Positions 27,233-35,311 of a DNA stretch of 64,000 nt are shown one piece after another. Every line of letters begins with the position of its first letter. Within the stretch, counting starts at the first letter, position 1. The notes beneath the pieces were generated by a model that saw only the letters and a list, made by a program, of their open reading frames with translations, was not told the origin of the DNA and did not search any database. The translations under genes were made by a program, and so were the position numbers. The stretch lies in contig JBDQQY010000010.1 in NCBI GenBank assembly GCA_039889035.1, positions 1-64,000 on the forward strand, given 5' to 3'. This DNA is from Plantactinospora sp039889035 (GTDB lineage Bacteria > Actinomycetota > Actinomycetes > Mycobacteriales > Micromonosporaceae).

Positions 27233-27261
27233 TGTGGATAACTCGAAACGCTTGTGGATAA
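27233..27261. other. Pair of DnaA-box-like 9-mers
   Basis: TGTGGATAA occurs at 27233-27241 and 27253-27261, exactly 20 bases apart in the same orientation. Its complement TTATCCACA is the classical DnaA box. They sit in the short gap between the convergent tadA and histidine kinase genes. This is not an oriC; a minor DnaA-titrating or regulatory site is the plausible reading, chance the alternative. Confidence 0.4.
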
Positions 27262-27289
27262 CTCTCGCGTCACCGCACCGGCCAGCGGG

Positions 27290-28564
27290 TCAGCCGGGCA
27301 TTCTCCGGGCGTGACCGGCCGCCGGGGCGGGGGCGCCGGCGGGCAGGCCGGGGTAGGGCGCGCCGGTCGCGGCCGCAACGGCCGGTGGGGCGTACTCCGG
27401 AAGAACCTGGACCGGGGCCTTGGTCGGCAGCAGGACCGTGACGACCAGCCCACCCCCGTGCCGGGGCTCGGCCCGGACCGAACCGCCGTGCGCGGTGGCG
27501 ACCGCCCGGACGATCGACAGCCCGAGACCGAACCCGCGGCCGCCGCCGACCCGCTCCTGGCGCAGCCGCCGGAACGGCTGGAACATCGTCTCGACCTCGT
27601 AACCCGGCACCACCGGCCCGGTGTTCGCCACCACCAGGGTCGCCCAGCCGTCGACCGTGGCGGTGTTGATCCAGACCTGGCCGCCGGTCGGGACGTTGTG
27701 CCGCAGCGCGTTCTCCAGCAGGTTCTGGGTCAGCCGCTCCAGCAGTACCGGATCCCCGGCGGTAGGCGCCGGAGCCAGGTGCCGGTGCACCGGCAGCTCC
27801 GTACGCATCTGCTCGGCGACGTGCCCGATCACCTCGGCCAGGTCGATCGGGGTACGGTCCACCACCTGCTGTTCCGAGTCGGCCAGGGTGAGCAGCCCGT
27901 CGATCAGCCGTTCGTGCCGCTCGTTGACCGCCAGCAGCGTCTCACCGAGCTGCTGCAACTCGGCCGGGGCGCCGGGCCGGGTGACCGCGAGTTCCAGCAG
28001 GGACCGGTTCAGCGCCAGCGGCGTACGCAGCTCGTGCGAGGCGTTGGCGACGAACCGCCGCTGCCCGTCGAAGGACTGGTCCAGCCGTTCCAGCATCAGG
28101 TCGAAGGTGTCGGCGAGTTCCTTGACCTCGTCCCGGGGGCCGTCCAGCGCTATCCGCTCGTGCAGTCCGCGACCGGCGGTGCCGGCTCCGGCGATCCGCC
28201 GGGCGGTACCGGTGATCTGGTGCAGCGGTTGCAGCGCCCGGCCGGCGATCAGCCAGCCGAAGGCGAGGGCGGTCGCCGAGACCACGGCGAGCGCGATGCC
28301 GCCCTGGGTGAGCAGGGTCTCCAGCGCGTTCTCCCGGGCCTCGTCCTGGACCTGCCGGGCGAAGATCCGGAGCTCTTCGGCGTTCTCCGGGTTGAGCACC
28401 CGGCCGGAACTCGTACCCGGTACCCGGTTCAGCGCCACGCCGAAGGTGGCGGGCATCCGCTGTTCGACCAGTACGTAGGTGACGGCGAGCAGCACCAGCC
28501 CGGCGAACAGGAAGAGGCCGCCGTAGACCAGGGTCAGGCGGGCCCGAATCGTCAGTCGTTTCAC
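27290..28564 (-). CDS. Sensor histidine kinase (HAMP, HisKA)
   Basis: 424 residues. Transmembrane helix ~11-32, a short extracytoplasmic loop, second helix ~88-108, HAMP linker, dimerisation/phosphoacceptor domain with ASHELRTPL (His177), and ATPase domain with N box QNLLENALRHN and G boxes ANTGPVV and GRGFGLGLSIV. The C-terminal ~45 residues are a Pro/Ala-rich tail. GTG 28564 overlaps the response regulator stop by four bases, so the two are co-translated. The divergent gene set downstream of the shared promoter encodes an export system, its likely target. Confidence 0.92.
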   Translation of the reverse strand: MKRLTIRARLTLVYGGLFLFAGLVLLAVTYVLVEQRMPATFGVALNRVPGTSSGRVLNPENAEELRIFARQVQDEARENALETLLTQGGIALAVVSATALAFGWLIAGRALQPLHQITGTARRIAGAGTAGRGLHERIALDGPRDEVKELADTFDLMLERLDQSFDGQRRFVANASHELRTPLALNRSLLELAVTRPGAPAELQQLGETLLAVNERHERLIDGLLTLADSEQQVVDRTPIDLAEVIGHVAEQMRTELPVHRHLAPAPTAGDPVLLERLTQNLLENALRHNVPTGGQVWINTATVDGWATLVVANTGPVVPGYEVETMFQPFRRLRQERVGGGRGFGLGLSIVRAVATAHGGSVRAEPRHGGGLVVTVLLPTKAPVQVLPEYAPPAVAAATGAPYPGLPAGAPAPAAGHARRMPG

Positions 28565-29217
28565 CGGATCTGATACCCCACTCCCGGCACGGTCTCGACG
28601 ATCTGCGGATCGCCGAGCTTGCGGCGCAGCTTCATCACGGTCACCCGGACCACGTTGGTGAACGGGTCGATGTGCTCGTCCCAGGCCCGCTCCAGCAGCT
28701 CCTCGGCGGAGACCACCGCACCGCCGGCCCGCATCAGCTCGGCCAGCACCGCGAACTCCTTGCGGGAGAGCGCGACGTACCGGCCGTCGCGGTAGACCTC
28801 GTGCCGGGCCGGGTCGACCACCAGGCCGGCCCGGCTCAGCTTCGGTGGCGCGGCCGGCCGGGCCCGCCGGGTCAGCGCGTGTACCCGGGCGGAGAGTTCG
28901 ACCAGCGCGAACGGCTTGATCAGGTAGTCGTCGGCGCCCAGGGCCAGCCCGGCCACCCGGTCCCGGACCGCGGCCGCGGCGGTGAGCATCAGCACCCGGG
29001 TCTCGCCGCCGCCCTCCACGATCGCCCGGCACACGTCGTCGCCGTGCACCACCGGCAGGTCCCGGTCCAGCACCACCACGTCGTAGTCGTTGACGCCGAG
29101 CCGCTCCAGGGCCGCGTCGCCGTCGTACGCGACGTCGACCGCGAACGCCTCCCGGCGCAACCACTCGGCGACGGCGTCCGCCAACAGCTTCTCGTCCTCG
29201 ACCACCAGTACCCGCAC
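28561..29217 (-). CDS. OmpR/PhoB-type response regulator
   Basis: 218 residues. Receiver domain with acidic pocket EDE (7-9), phospho-acceptor Asp51 in VVVLDRDLP, Thr in MLTA and Lys in LIKPF; C-terminal winged helix with LSRKEFAVLAELM and VRVTVMKLRRKLGDP ... VPGVGYQI. First gene of a regulator-kinase operon; GTG 29217. It faces away from the lipoprotein/ABC operon with a 131-base shared promoter region containing a palindrome at 29252-29271. Confidence 0.94.
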   Translation of the reverse strand: MRVLVVEDEKLLADAVAEWLRREAFAVDVAYDGDAALERLGVNDYDVVVLDRDLPVVHGDDVCRAIVEGGGETRVLMLTAAAAVRDRVAGLALGADDYLIKPFALVELSARVHALTRRARPAAPPKLSRAGLVVDPARHEVYRDGRYVALSRKEFAVLAELMRAGGAVVSAEELLERAWDEHIDPFTNVVRVTVMKLRRKLGDPQIVETVPGVGYQIR

Positions 29218-29251
29218 CGTTCCATGGTGACTCGGTCGCGGATAACCCCAC

Positions 29252-29271
29252 CGTAAACGTCGACGGTTACG
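29252..29271. promoter_or_regulatory. Palindrome between the two-component and export operons
   Basis: CGTAAACGTCGACGGTTACG pairs at nine of ten positions around its centre. It lies 34 bases upstream of the response regulator start and 77 bases upstream of the lipoprotein start, so it could be the regulator's binding site for both divergent operons. OmpR-type proteins more often use direct repeats, which keeps this tentative. Confidence 0.4.
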
Positions 29272-29348
29272 CCCCGGATACGTGCCGCCGGCTTGACTTT
29301 GTCCGTATCGGCCGGCGAACCGCGCCGGCCCACGGAAGGAGTTGTGCC

Positions 29349-29891
29349 ATGCGCCGACGAATGTCGGGCATCTGGCTGGCCCTCCCCGTCCTCGGCCTGG
29401 TGCTCGCCGGCTGCGCCAAGGCCGACGAGGGGCCGGGGGTGGCCACCGCCCAGGGCGGCGCCGGAGCCGGACCCACCGCCAGTGCCAGTGCCGCCGCGCT
29501 GAGCGACGAGGACCGCCGCCTGGAGTTTGCCAAGTGCATGCGGGAGAACGGGGTGGAGATGCCGGACCCGGAGCCGGGTCAGGGCGGGATCCGGGTACAG
29601 CGGAACCCCGGTGACGATCCGGCCAAGACGCAGGCGGCGATGGAGAAGTGCCGTCACCTGCTGCCCAACGGCGGCCAGCTCCAGCTCAACCCGGAGCAGG
29701 TCGAACAGTTGCGCAAGATGGCGAAGTGCATGCGGGAGAACGGCGTGCCGAACTTCCCGGACCCGCAGGCGGACGGCAGCATCCAGTTCAACCAGGGCAG
29801 TGGGATCAAACGGGACGATCCGACGTTCCAGGCCGCCATGGAGAAGTGCCGGGGCGAGTTCCCGGTCCGGATCCAGGGTGGTGGCGAATGA
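29349..29891 (+). CDS. Secreted lipoprotein with duplicated KCMRENGV motif
   Basis: 180 residues. Signal peptide with lipobox VLAGC. The mature part contains two copies of the unit (A)KCMRENGV.(M/N)..PDP (around 61 and 117), each followed by KxQAAMEKCR or FQAAMEKCR, giving four cysteines in a CMREN...EKCR arrangement. No known enzymatic family is recognised, but this Cys pattern is common in actinobacterial lipoproteins next to HlyD-like adaptors. GAAGGAG precedes ATG 29349. Its stop overlaps the next start (ATGA), so it belongs to the export operon. Confidence 0.88.
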   Translation: MRRRMSGIWLALPVLGLVLAGCAKADEGPGVATAQGGAGAGPTASASAAALSDEDRRLEFAKCMRENGVEMPDPEPGQGGIRVQRNPGDDPAKTQAAMEKCRHLLPNGGQLQLNPEQVEQLRKMAKCMRENGVPNFPDPQADGSIQFNQGSGIKRDDPTFQAAMEKCRGEFPVRIQGGGE

Positions 29892-31084
29892 CGGCGGGCA
29901 CCTCCGTGACCGAGACCGGCCCGTCCTCGGACGGGCCGGCTCCGGCCACCGTCGGACCGGGCGACGCCACGGGGGCGGGTCCGGCGGCCGGGAGCCGGTC
30001 GGGGCGGCGACGCCGGGGCGGTCGGGGCCGGGCGGTGGCGGTGGTGACCACCGCCGCGCTGGCGGTCGCCGCCGGAGTCGCCGCCGCCGTCGGCTTCGGC
30101 GGTGACGACCCGGGTACGGCCACCGCCAGCAATCTGCCACCGGCGAACGCCCAGGTCACCCGGCAGACGCTGATCGACTCGGAGACCGCCGACGGCGAGC
30201 TGGGGTACGGCGAAACCCGTACCGTGGCGGCCCGGAAGGGCGGCACGATCACCTCGATCGCCGCCGCCGGTACCCGGGTCACCCGGGGCAAGCCGCTCTA
30301 CTCGGTCGACAACCAGAAGGTCGTGCTGCTCTACGGCGGGCTGCCGGCGTACCGGACGCTGCGCTCCGGTGACAGCGGCGAGGACGTCGAGCAGTTCGAG
30401 AAGAACCTGAGCGCGCTCGGCTACGACGGGTTCACCGTCGACGACGAGTACACCTCGGCCACGGCCGAGGCGGTGCAGGAGTGGCAGGAGGACCTCGGCC
30501 TCGACGAGACCGGCCGGGTCGAGCTGGGCCAGGTCGTCTACGCCACCGGCGAGGTCCGGGTGGACAGCACCGAGGCCGAGGTCGGCGACGCGGTGCAGCC
30601 CGGCGGCGGGGTGCTCAGCTACAGCGGTACCTCCCGGGTGGTCACCGTCTCGCTGGACGTGGACGACCAGCGACTGGCCAAGCGGGGCGCCAAGGTCACG
30701 GTGACGCTGCCGGACGGCAAGGAGGCGGCCGGCACCATCGCCGCCACCGAGACGATCATCGAGACCGGTACGGGCGCCAACGGCGCACAGGGCGAGCCGG
30801 AGACCAAGATCGAGGTGACCGTCACCGCCGCCGACCCGAAGGCGTTGGCCGGGTTCGACAGTGCCTCGGTCGACGTGGCCTTCACCGCGGCCCAGCGGGA
30901 GAACGTGCTCACCGTTCCGGTCGCCGCGTTGCTCGCCCTCGCCGAGGGCGGCTACGGCGTCGAGGTCGTCGAGGGCGACGTGACCCGGATCGTGGCGGTG
31001 CAGACCGGGATGTTCGCCTCCGGCCGGGTGGAGGTGACCGGCGACGGGCTGGTCGAGGGGGCGACCGTGGGGATGCCGAAGTGA
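29888..31084 (+). CDS. Membrane-fusion/adaptor protein with peptidoglycan-binding domain
   Basis: 398 residues. A Gly/Arg-rich cytoplasmic start, one transmembrane helix (AVAVVTTAALAVAAGVAAAVGF, ~50-72), a PG_binding_1-like segment (RSGDSGEDVEQFEKNLSALGYDGFT...TAEAVQEWQ, ~155-200), and HlyD/MacA-like beta-barrel elements (GGTITSIAAAGTRVTRG, DVDDQRLAKRGAKVTVTLPDG). It probably links the ABC pump to the wall. ATG 29888 overlaps the lipoprotein stop; the ABC ATPase start GTGA overlaps its own stop. Confidence 0.88.
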   Translation: MTAGTSVTETGPSSDGPAPATVGPGDATGAGPAAGSRSGRRRRGGRGRAVAVVTTAALAVAAGVAAAVGFGGDDPGTATASNLPPANAQVTRQTLIDSETADGELGYGETRTVAARKGGTITSIAAAGTRVTRGKPLYSVDNQKVVLLYGGLPAYRTLRSGDSGEDVEQFEKNLSALGYDGFTVDDEYTSATAEAVQEWQEDLGLDETGRVELGQVVYATGEVRVDSTEAEVGDAVQPGGGVLSYSGTSRVVTVSLDVDDQRLAKRGAKVTVTLPDGKEAAGTIAATETIIETGTGANGAQGEPETKIEVTVTAADPKALAGFDSASVDVAFTAAQRENVLTVPVAALLALAEGGYGVEVVEGDVTRIVAVQTGMFASGRVEVTGDGLVEGATVGMPK

Positions 31085-31863
31085 GCCGGGACCGGGCGGC
31101 GTCCGGTACCGCACTCGCCGATCCACCGGTCGGCACCGACGGGGTCGTGGTGCTCGACCGGGTCACGAAGGTCTATCCGGGCGGCGTTACCGCACTCGGT
31201 GGCGTCACCCTGGCCGTCCGGCCGGGCGAACTGGTGGCGATCGTCGGGCCCTCCGGCTCCGGCAAGTCCACCATGCTGCACCTGATCGGCACCCTCGACC
31301 GGCCGTCGACCGGCACCGTGCACATCGACGGGTACGACGTGGCGAAGCTGTCGGACCGGCAGCTCTCCGCGTTGCGGTCGTCCCGGATCGGGTTCGTGTT
31401 CCAGCAGTTCCACCTCGCACCCGGCGTACCGGTGCTGGACAACGTGGCGGACGGGCTGCTCTACGCCGGCGTACCGCTCGGGGAGCGGCGGCGGCGCGCG
31501 GAGGCCGCGTTGGTCCGGGTCGGGCTGGGGCACCGGCTCGACCACCGGCCGCACGAACTCTCCGGCGGCGAACGGCAGCGGGTCGCGATCGCCCGGGCCG
31601 TGGTGGGAAACCCGGCGCTGCTGCTGGCCGACGAGCCGACCGGCAACCTCGACTCGACGTCCGGGGCCGGGGTGCTGGCGCTGCTGCGTGAGCTGAACGC
31701 CGCCGGGACCACGGTGGTGGTGATCACGCACGACCGGGAGATCGCGGCGAGCCTGCCCCGGCAGGTGCAGATGCGCGACGGCCTGGTGCTGTCGGACAGC
31801 GCTGCCCTCGGTAGGGCCGCCAGCGGTGGCCTCGCGCCGATCGCGTCGAACGGGGTCGGCTGA
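31081..31863 (+). CDS. ABC transporter ATP-binding protein, MacB/LolD type
   Basis: 260 residues. All ATPase motifs present: GPSGSGKST, Q-loop VFQQFHL, signature LSGGERQRVAIARA, Walker B LLLADEPTGNLD, and switch His in VVITHDRE. The sequence type (LIGTLDRPSTGTV, DEPTGNLDS) belongs to the MacB/LolD/FtsE group, consistent with the FtsX-like permease encoded next. GTG 31081 is inside the stop of the adaptor gene; the end shares one base with the permease start. Confidence 0.95.
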   Translation: MSRDRAASGTALADPPVGTDGVVVLDRVTKVYPGGVTALGGVTLAVRPGELVAIVGPSGSGKSTMLHLIGTLDRPSTGTVHIDGYDVAKLSDRQLSALRSSRIGFVFQQFHLAPGVPVLDNVADGLLYAGVPLGERRRRAEAALVRVGLGHRLDHRPHELSGGERQRVAIARAVVGNPALLLADEPTGNLDSTSGAGVLALLRELNAAGTTVVVITHDREIAASLPRQVQMRDGLVLSDSAALGRAASGGLAPIASNGVG

Positions 31864-33086
31864 TGGCCGGGGCGAACGGCGGGGCACGGACCCGGCTGGT
31901 ACCGGCCCGGATGCGACCCCGGGACATCCTCCGGGTCGGCGGCGTCGGGCTGCGTACCCGGCCGCTGCGGGCGTTCCTCTCCGCGCTCGGCATCGCGATC
32001 GGCATCGCCGCGATGGTCGCGGTGGTCGGCATCTCGTCCTCGTCCCGGGCGGAACTGGACCGGATGCTCGACTCGCTCGGCACCAACCTGCTGACCGTCG
32101 CGCCCGGCAACACCATGTTCGGTGACGCGGCCCAGTTGCCGGAGGAGTCGGTGGCGATGATCGGCCGGATCGGCCCGGTCGAACAGGTCTCCGCCACCGG
32201 GCAGCTCTCCGAGGCCCGGGTGTACCGCACGGACCAGATCCCCGAGGTGGAGAGCGGCGGGATCGCCGCCCGCGCGGCCCGGCTGGACCTGATCGACACG
32301 GTCGGGGCGAGCATGGCCAGCGGTACCTGGCTGAACGGGGCGACGGCGCGCTATCCGGCCGTGGTACTCGGGGCGACCGCGGCGGAACGGCTCGGGCTCG
32401 GCAGCGCCGGACCGGACGTACAGGTCTATCTCGGCAGTCGGTGGTTCACCGTGGTCGGGATCCTGGCACCGGTGCCGCTGGCGCCGGAGCTGGACCTCTC
32501 CGCGCTGGTCGGCTGGGAGGCGGCCGCGTCGTACCTCGGCTTCGACGGGCACCCGACCACCGTCTACACCCGCTCGGCCGAGCAGTCGGTCGAGGCGGTG
32601 CAGACGGTACTCGGTGCCACCGCCAACCCGGAGGCGCCGAACGAGGTCAAGGTGTCCCGGCCGTCCGACGCGCTGGAGGCGCAGCAGGCCACCGACGAGG
32701 CGTTCACCGGGCTGCTGCTCGGGCTCGGCGCGGTCGCGCTGCTGGTCGGCGGGGTGGGAGTCGCCAACACCATGGTGATCTCGGTGCTCGAACGGCGGGC
32801 CGAGATCGGGTTGCGCCGCTCGCTCGGCGCGACCCGGGGCCAGGTACGCACCCAGTTCCTCGCCGAGTCGCTGCTGCTCTCCGCCCTCGGCGGAGTCGGC
32901 GGAGTGCTGATCGGCATCGGGGTGACCTCGGGCTACGCCCTGTCCCGGGACTGGCCGACGGTGGTACCGAGCTGGGCGATGGTCGGCGGGGTCGGTGCGA
33001 CCCTGCTGATCGGCGCCTTCGCCGGGCTCTACCCGGCGATCCGGGCGGCCCGGCTGGCCCCGACCGAGGCGCTCGCCACGCCGTGA
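31863..33086 (+). CDS. MacB-like ABC transporter permease
   Basis: 407 residues. One N-terminal helix (AFLSALGIAIGIAAMVAVVG), a large extracytoplasmic MacB-type domain (~65-280), then three C-terminal helices, the classic FtsX/MacB topology: GLGAVALLVGGVGVANTMVISVLERRAEIGLRRSLGAT is the conserved coupling segment. With the adaptor and ATPase it forms a tripartite-like exporter or mechanotransmission complex; the cargo is unknown. ATG 31863 overlaps the upstream TGA by one base. Confidence 0.93.
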   Translation: MAGANGGARTRLVPARMRPRDILRVGGVGLRTRPLRAFLSALGIAIGIAAMVAVVGISSSSRAELDRMLDSLGTNLLTVAPGNTMFGDAAQLPEESVAMIGRIGPVEQVSATGQLSEARVYRTDQIPEVESGGIAARAARLDLIDTVGASMASGTWLNGATARYPAVVLGATAAERLGLGSAGPDVQVYLGSRWFTVVGILAPVPLAPELDLSALVGWEAAASYLGFDGHPTTVYTRSAEQSVEAVQTVLGATANPEAPNEVKVSRPSDALEAQQATDEAFTGLLLGLGAVALLVGGVGVANTMVISVLERRAEIGLRRSLGATRGQVRTQFLAESLLLSALGGVGGVLIGIGVTSGYALSRDWPTVVPSWAMVGGVGATLLIGAFAGLYPAIRAARLAPTEALATP

Positions 33087-33090
33087 GGAG

Positions 33091-33139
33091 GCGACCGGGT
33101 CAGGGGTACGGGCTTCTGCCGTACTCCCGACCCGGTCGC
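33091..33139 (+). terminator. Terminator between the export operon and deoD
   Basis: Long imperfect hairpin: GCGACCGGGTC.GGGGTACGG pairs with CCGTAC.CCCGACCCGGTCGC around a short loop. It follows the permease stop by a few bases and precedes the stop of convergent deoD, so it may serve both. Confidence 0.75.
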
Positions 33140-33149
33140 GTCGTCTCCG

Positions 33150-33857
33150 TCAGGCGACGATGGTGTCGAGGGCGATCTCGACCATCTGGCTGAAGGTCTG
33201 CTCACGCTCCTGCGCGGTGGTCTGCTCGCCCCGCTTGATGTGGTCGCTGACGGTCAGCAGCGTCAACGCCCGCGCCTTGAACCGGGCCGCGATCGTGTAG
33301 AGCGCCGCCGACTCCATCTCCACCGCCAGCACGCCGTAGTCGGCGAGGGTGTCGTACAGGTCGGGGCGGTCGGTGTAGAAGGCGTCGGCGGCCAGGATCG
33401 GGCCGACCCGCATCGCGACACCACGCCGCTCGGCCACCTCGACCGAGGTACGCAGCAGCCCGAAGTCGGCGACCGGGGCGTAGTCGATCAACCCGTCGAA
33501 CCGCATCCGGTTCATGTTCGAGTCGGTCGACGAGCCGCTCGCCGCGATCACGTCCCGGAGCTGGAGGTCCTCGCTGAGGGCCCCGCACGAGCCGACCCGG
33601 ATCAGCGACCGTACGCCGTACTCGTTGATCAGCTCGTGCGCGTAGATGGAGGCGGACGGCATGCCCATGCCGGAGCCCTGGATCGAGACCTCGGTGCCGG
33701 ACCAGCGGCCGGTGAAGCCGAGCATGCCGCGCACCGTCGAGTAGCACTTGGCGTCCTCGAGGTAGGTCTCCGCGATCCACTTGGCCCGCAGCGGGTCGCC
33801 CGGCATCAGGACCCGCTCGGCGATCTCACCGGGCTTGGCGCCAATGTGCGTACTCAT
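33150..33857 (-). CDS. deoD: Purine-nucleoside phosphorylase, DeoD type
   Basis: 235 residues, the usual size of hexameric bacterial enzymes. Phosphorolysis of purine (deoxy)ribonucleosides in salvage. Motifs: GDPLRAKWIAETYLEDA, the substrate loop GFTGRWSGTEVSIQGSGMGMPS, RVGSCGAL, VEMESAALYTIAARF with the base/ribose-binding Glu, and VSDH containing the catalytic Asp. ATG 33857 lies directly at the conserved start STHIGAKPGEIAE. Confidence 0.94.
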   Translation of the reverse strand: MSTHIGAKPGEIAERVLMPGDPLRAKWIAETYLEDAKCYSTVRGMLGFTGRWSGTEVSIQGSGMGMPSASIYAHELINEYGVRSLIRVGSCGALSEDLQLRDVIAASGSSTDSNMNRMRFDGLIDYAPVADFGLLRTSVEVAERRGVAMRVGPILAADAFYTDRPDLYDTLADYGVLAVEMESAALYTIAARFKARALTLLTVSDHIKRGEQTTAQEREQTFSQMVEIALDTIVA

Positions 33858-33933
33858 GTGAGGTGATCCTGCCAGGTCGCCCCGGCCGATACCGCCGCGA
33901 CGTCGCCCCGGTGCGTCGGGTACCCTTCTCGGC

Positions 33934-34023
33934 GGTGGTGTGTCCGAGTGGCCTAAGGAGCACGCCTCGAAAGCGTGTGAGGGTTTACGCCCTCCGCGGG
34001 TTCAAATCCCGCCGCCACCGCCA
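33934..34023 (+). tRNA. tRNA-Ser (anticodon CGA)
   Basis: A complete class II tRNA: acceptor GGTGGTG pairs with CGCCACC, D-arm TCC/GGA, anticodon stem CACGC/GCGTG with loop CTCGAAA (anticodon CGA), long variable arm GAGGGTTTACGCCCTC, T-arm GCGGG-TTCAAAT-CCCGC, discriminator G and an encoded CCA at 34021-34023. It decodes UCG. Its 3' half is repeated at 37534 and 41839, which marks it as an integration target. Confidence 0.97.
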
Positions 34024-34087
34024 CTGAACAGCCAAAACGCCCGGCAGGTCGGTTCCGACCTACCGGGCGTTCGGCTTGTGGTCTCAG
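33965..34087 (+). repeat. att-like repeat copy A (3' half of tRNA-Ser CGA plus terminator)
   Basis: From the anticodon loop (CCTCGAAAG) to GTCTCAG, these 123 bases recur at 41839-41961 with four mismatches by my count, all in the downstream hairpin, and in part at 37534-37641. The core begins in the anticodon loop, as in many tyrosine-integrase attachment sites. Copy A lies in the intact gene and is therefore the attL/attB-like end. Confidence 0.85.
34037..34070 (+). terminator. Terminator of tRNA-Ser(CGA)
   Basis: ACGCCCGG.AGGTCG pairs with CGACCT.CCGGGCGT over a four-base loop, 13 bases past the CCA. The same hairpin with a different loop follows repeat copy C. Confidence 0.8.
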
Positions 34088-34260
34088 AGGGCGTTCGATA
34101 TGTACTTGATCTACTAGTATGTACCTCTCCAGCTAGGTGTTGATTCGCCCGCTATGCGGCGGCTGACGTTGTCGATCATCGCGATGTGGATCATGGCCTC
34201 GGAGCTGCCCGGCAGCGTCTCGTAGTCCCTGGCGAGCGGGCAACTCTTCGAGGGTCTTCG
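34088..34260 (-). pseudogene. IS5-like element remnant (3' end of transposase)
   Basis: The left edge AGAGGGCGTT resembles the edge AGAGGGCGTC of the intact IS5-like copy near 35273. On the minus strand the stretch at about 34160-34245 (ending in codons like MIHIAMIDN) matches the last residues of the same transposase type: GTTGTCGATCATCGCGAT is shared exactly. Only this C-terminal tail remains. The next ~140 bases up to 34403 show no gene apart from the leader of the secreted protein. Confidence 0.6.
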
Positions 34261-34403
34261 TGCTCACGGCCTCGACCTGGGCGTCACCGACCTTACGTGG
34301 GCGCCTTGATCATGACGGCGTTGTTGTCCAGTTTCCGTCCAGTCGATTTCCAGTGCGTTCCGGCACTCTACCGGCCTGGATGTAAGTCCTGAGAGGAGTA
34401 CGG

Positions 34404-35036
34404 ATGTCAGCCCCCAACACCCGCCGTCCATTGCGCCGGCTCGGTATCGTCACCGTGCTGACCACGCTGCTGTCGACGCTGGCGGTCGCCACGACGGCGG
34501 GCGCCGCGAGCGCCGACCCGCCTGAGATTCCCTGCCCGTCGGACGCGTTCCCGGCGTTCGTTGGCACGGCCACCACGTCCGACGTCGGCACCTCGGGGAT
34601 CATCATCATTCGACGGACGCTGTACCGGTACGTCTCGGTGGCCTCGGTGTCGACGACCTTCAACATCGCCTACGCCAGGGTCTTCGACAACGCGGGAAAC
34701 AGCGCTCCACTCAACACCACCATCGTGACCGAAACGAGCCAGACGTTCAGCGTGACGGTGTCCGTGGGTACGACGGCGAAGCTCAGCGAGTTCCTCACCC
34801 GCAACGTCAGTGCCCAGATCGTCGCGTCGATCACCACGAAGTTCGGAGTCACCATCAGCACCACGGTCGCACCGTACAGCCGGCTGCTGGCCGAGTACGG
34901 GGTGGAGGCGTTCAACGTGACATACAACGTCCAGAAGATCGAACAGGTCCAGAACCGGTGCTTCGACCACGGCATCACGCAGGCGGCAACGAACGCGCCG
35001 ACGTACGTCGAAGGCTGGCGGCTCAGGAACATCTGA
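34404..35036 (+). CDS. Secreted hypothetical protein
   Basis: 210 residues. Signal peptide ~1-38 (RRLGIVTVLTTLLSTLAVATTAGAASA). The mature protein is rich in Thr, Ser and Val with alternating polar/apolar residues (TFNIAYARVFDN, TTIVTETSQTFSVTVSVGTTAKLSEFLTRNVSAQIVASI), suggesting beta structure, and has two cysteines (IPCPSD and NRCFDHG). No recognised domain. GAGAGGAG lies 6 bases before ATG. It sits between IS remnants in the tRNA-bounded segment, so it is probably an acquired cargo gene. Confidence 0.75.
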   Translation: MSAPNTRRPLRRLGIVTVLTTLLSTLAVATTAGAASADPPEIPCPSDAFPAFVGTATTSDVGTSGIIIIRRTLYRYVSVASVSTTFNIAYARVFDNAGNSAPLNTTIVTETSQTFSVTVSVGTTAKLSEFLTRNVSAQIVASITTKFGVTISTTVAPYSRLLAEYGVEAFNVTYNVQKIEQVQNRCFDHGITQAATNAPTYVEGWRLRNI

Positions 35037-35047
35037 CCCTTCCATGG

Positions 35048-35093
35048 TCAAGGCGTCCCTCATGTCGCTATGACGACTTGAGGGACGCCTTGA
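35048..35093 (+). terminator. Terminator after the secreted protein gene
   Basis: A perfect 15-bp stem (TCAAGGCGTCCCTCA / TGAGGGACGCCTTGA) with a 16-base loop, 12 bases beyond the stop codon. The next ~180 bases to the IS5-like element carry no gene. Confidence 0.8.
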
Positions 35094-35311
35094 TCATGGA
35101 GCGGGGCTATGCGACTTCAAGGTGCAGTCATATGGCTTACTGTCGTCTCGGTAATTGCGGCAGTGGTGGCAGCGTGGCGGCAGTCGTAGCGATCCAGCGT
35201 CCCGATCCAGCGACTCGGACGCCGCAATCCTTCAGTCATAGTCTCCACCCATTGCCGCCGCCTCGTCACTGAGAGGGCGTCTGGTTCACGTACTTTGTGC
35301 GTTATGGCGGT

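Noticed and set aside
27290..29251. 653-residue reading that joins response regulator DNA to the kinase as one protein
   Set aside because: The first part is the wrong frame of the regulator gene; regulator and kinase are separate with a four-base overlap.
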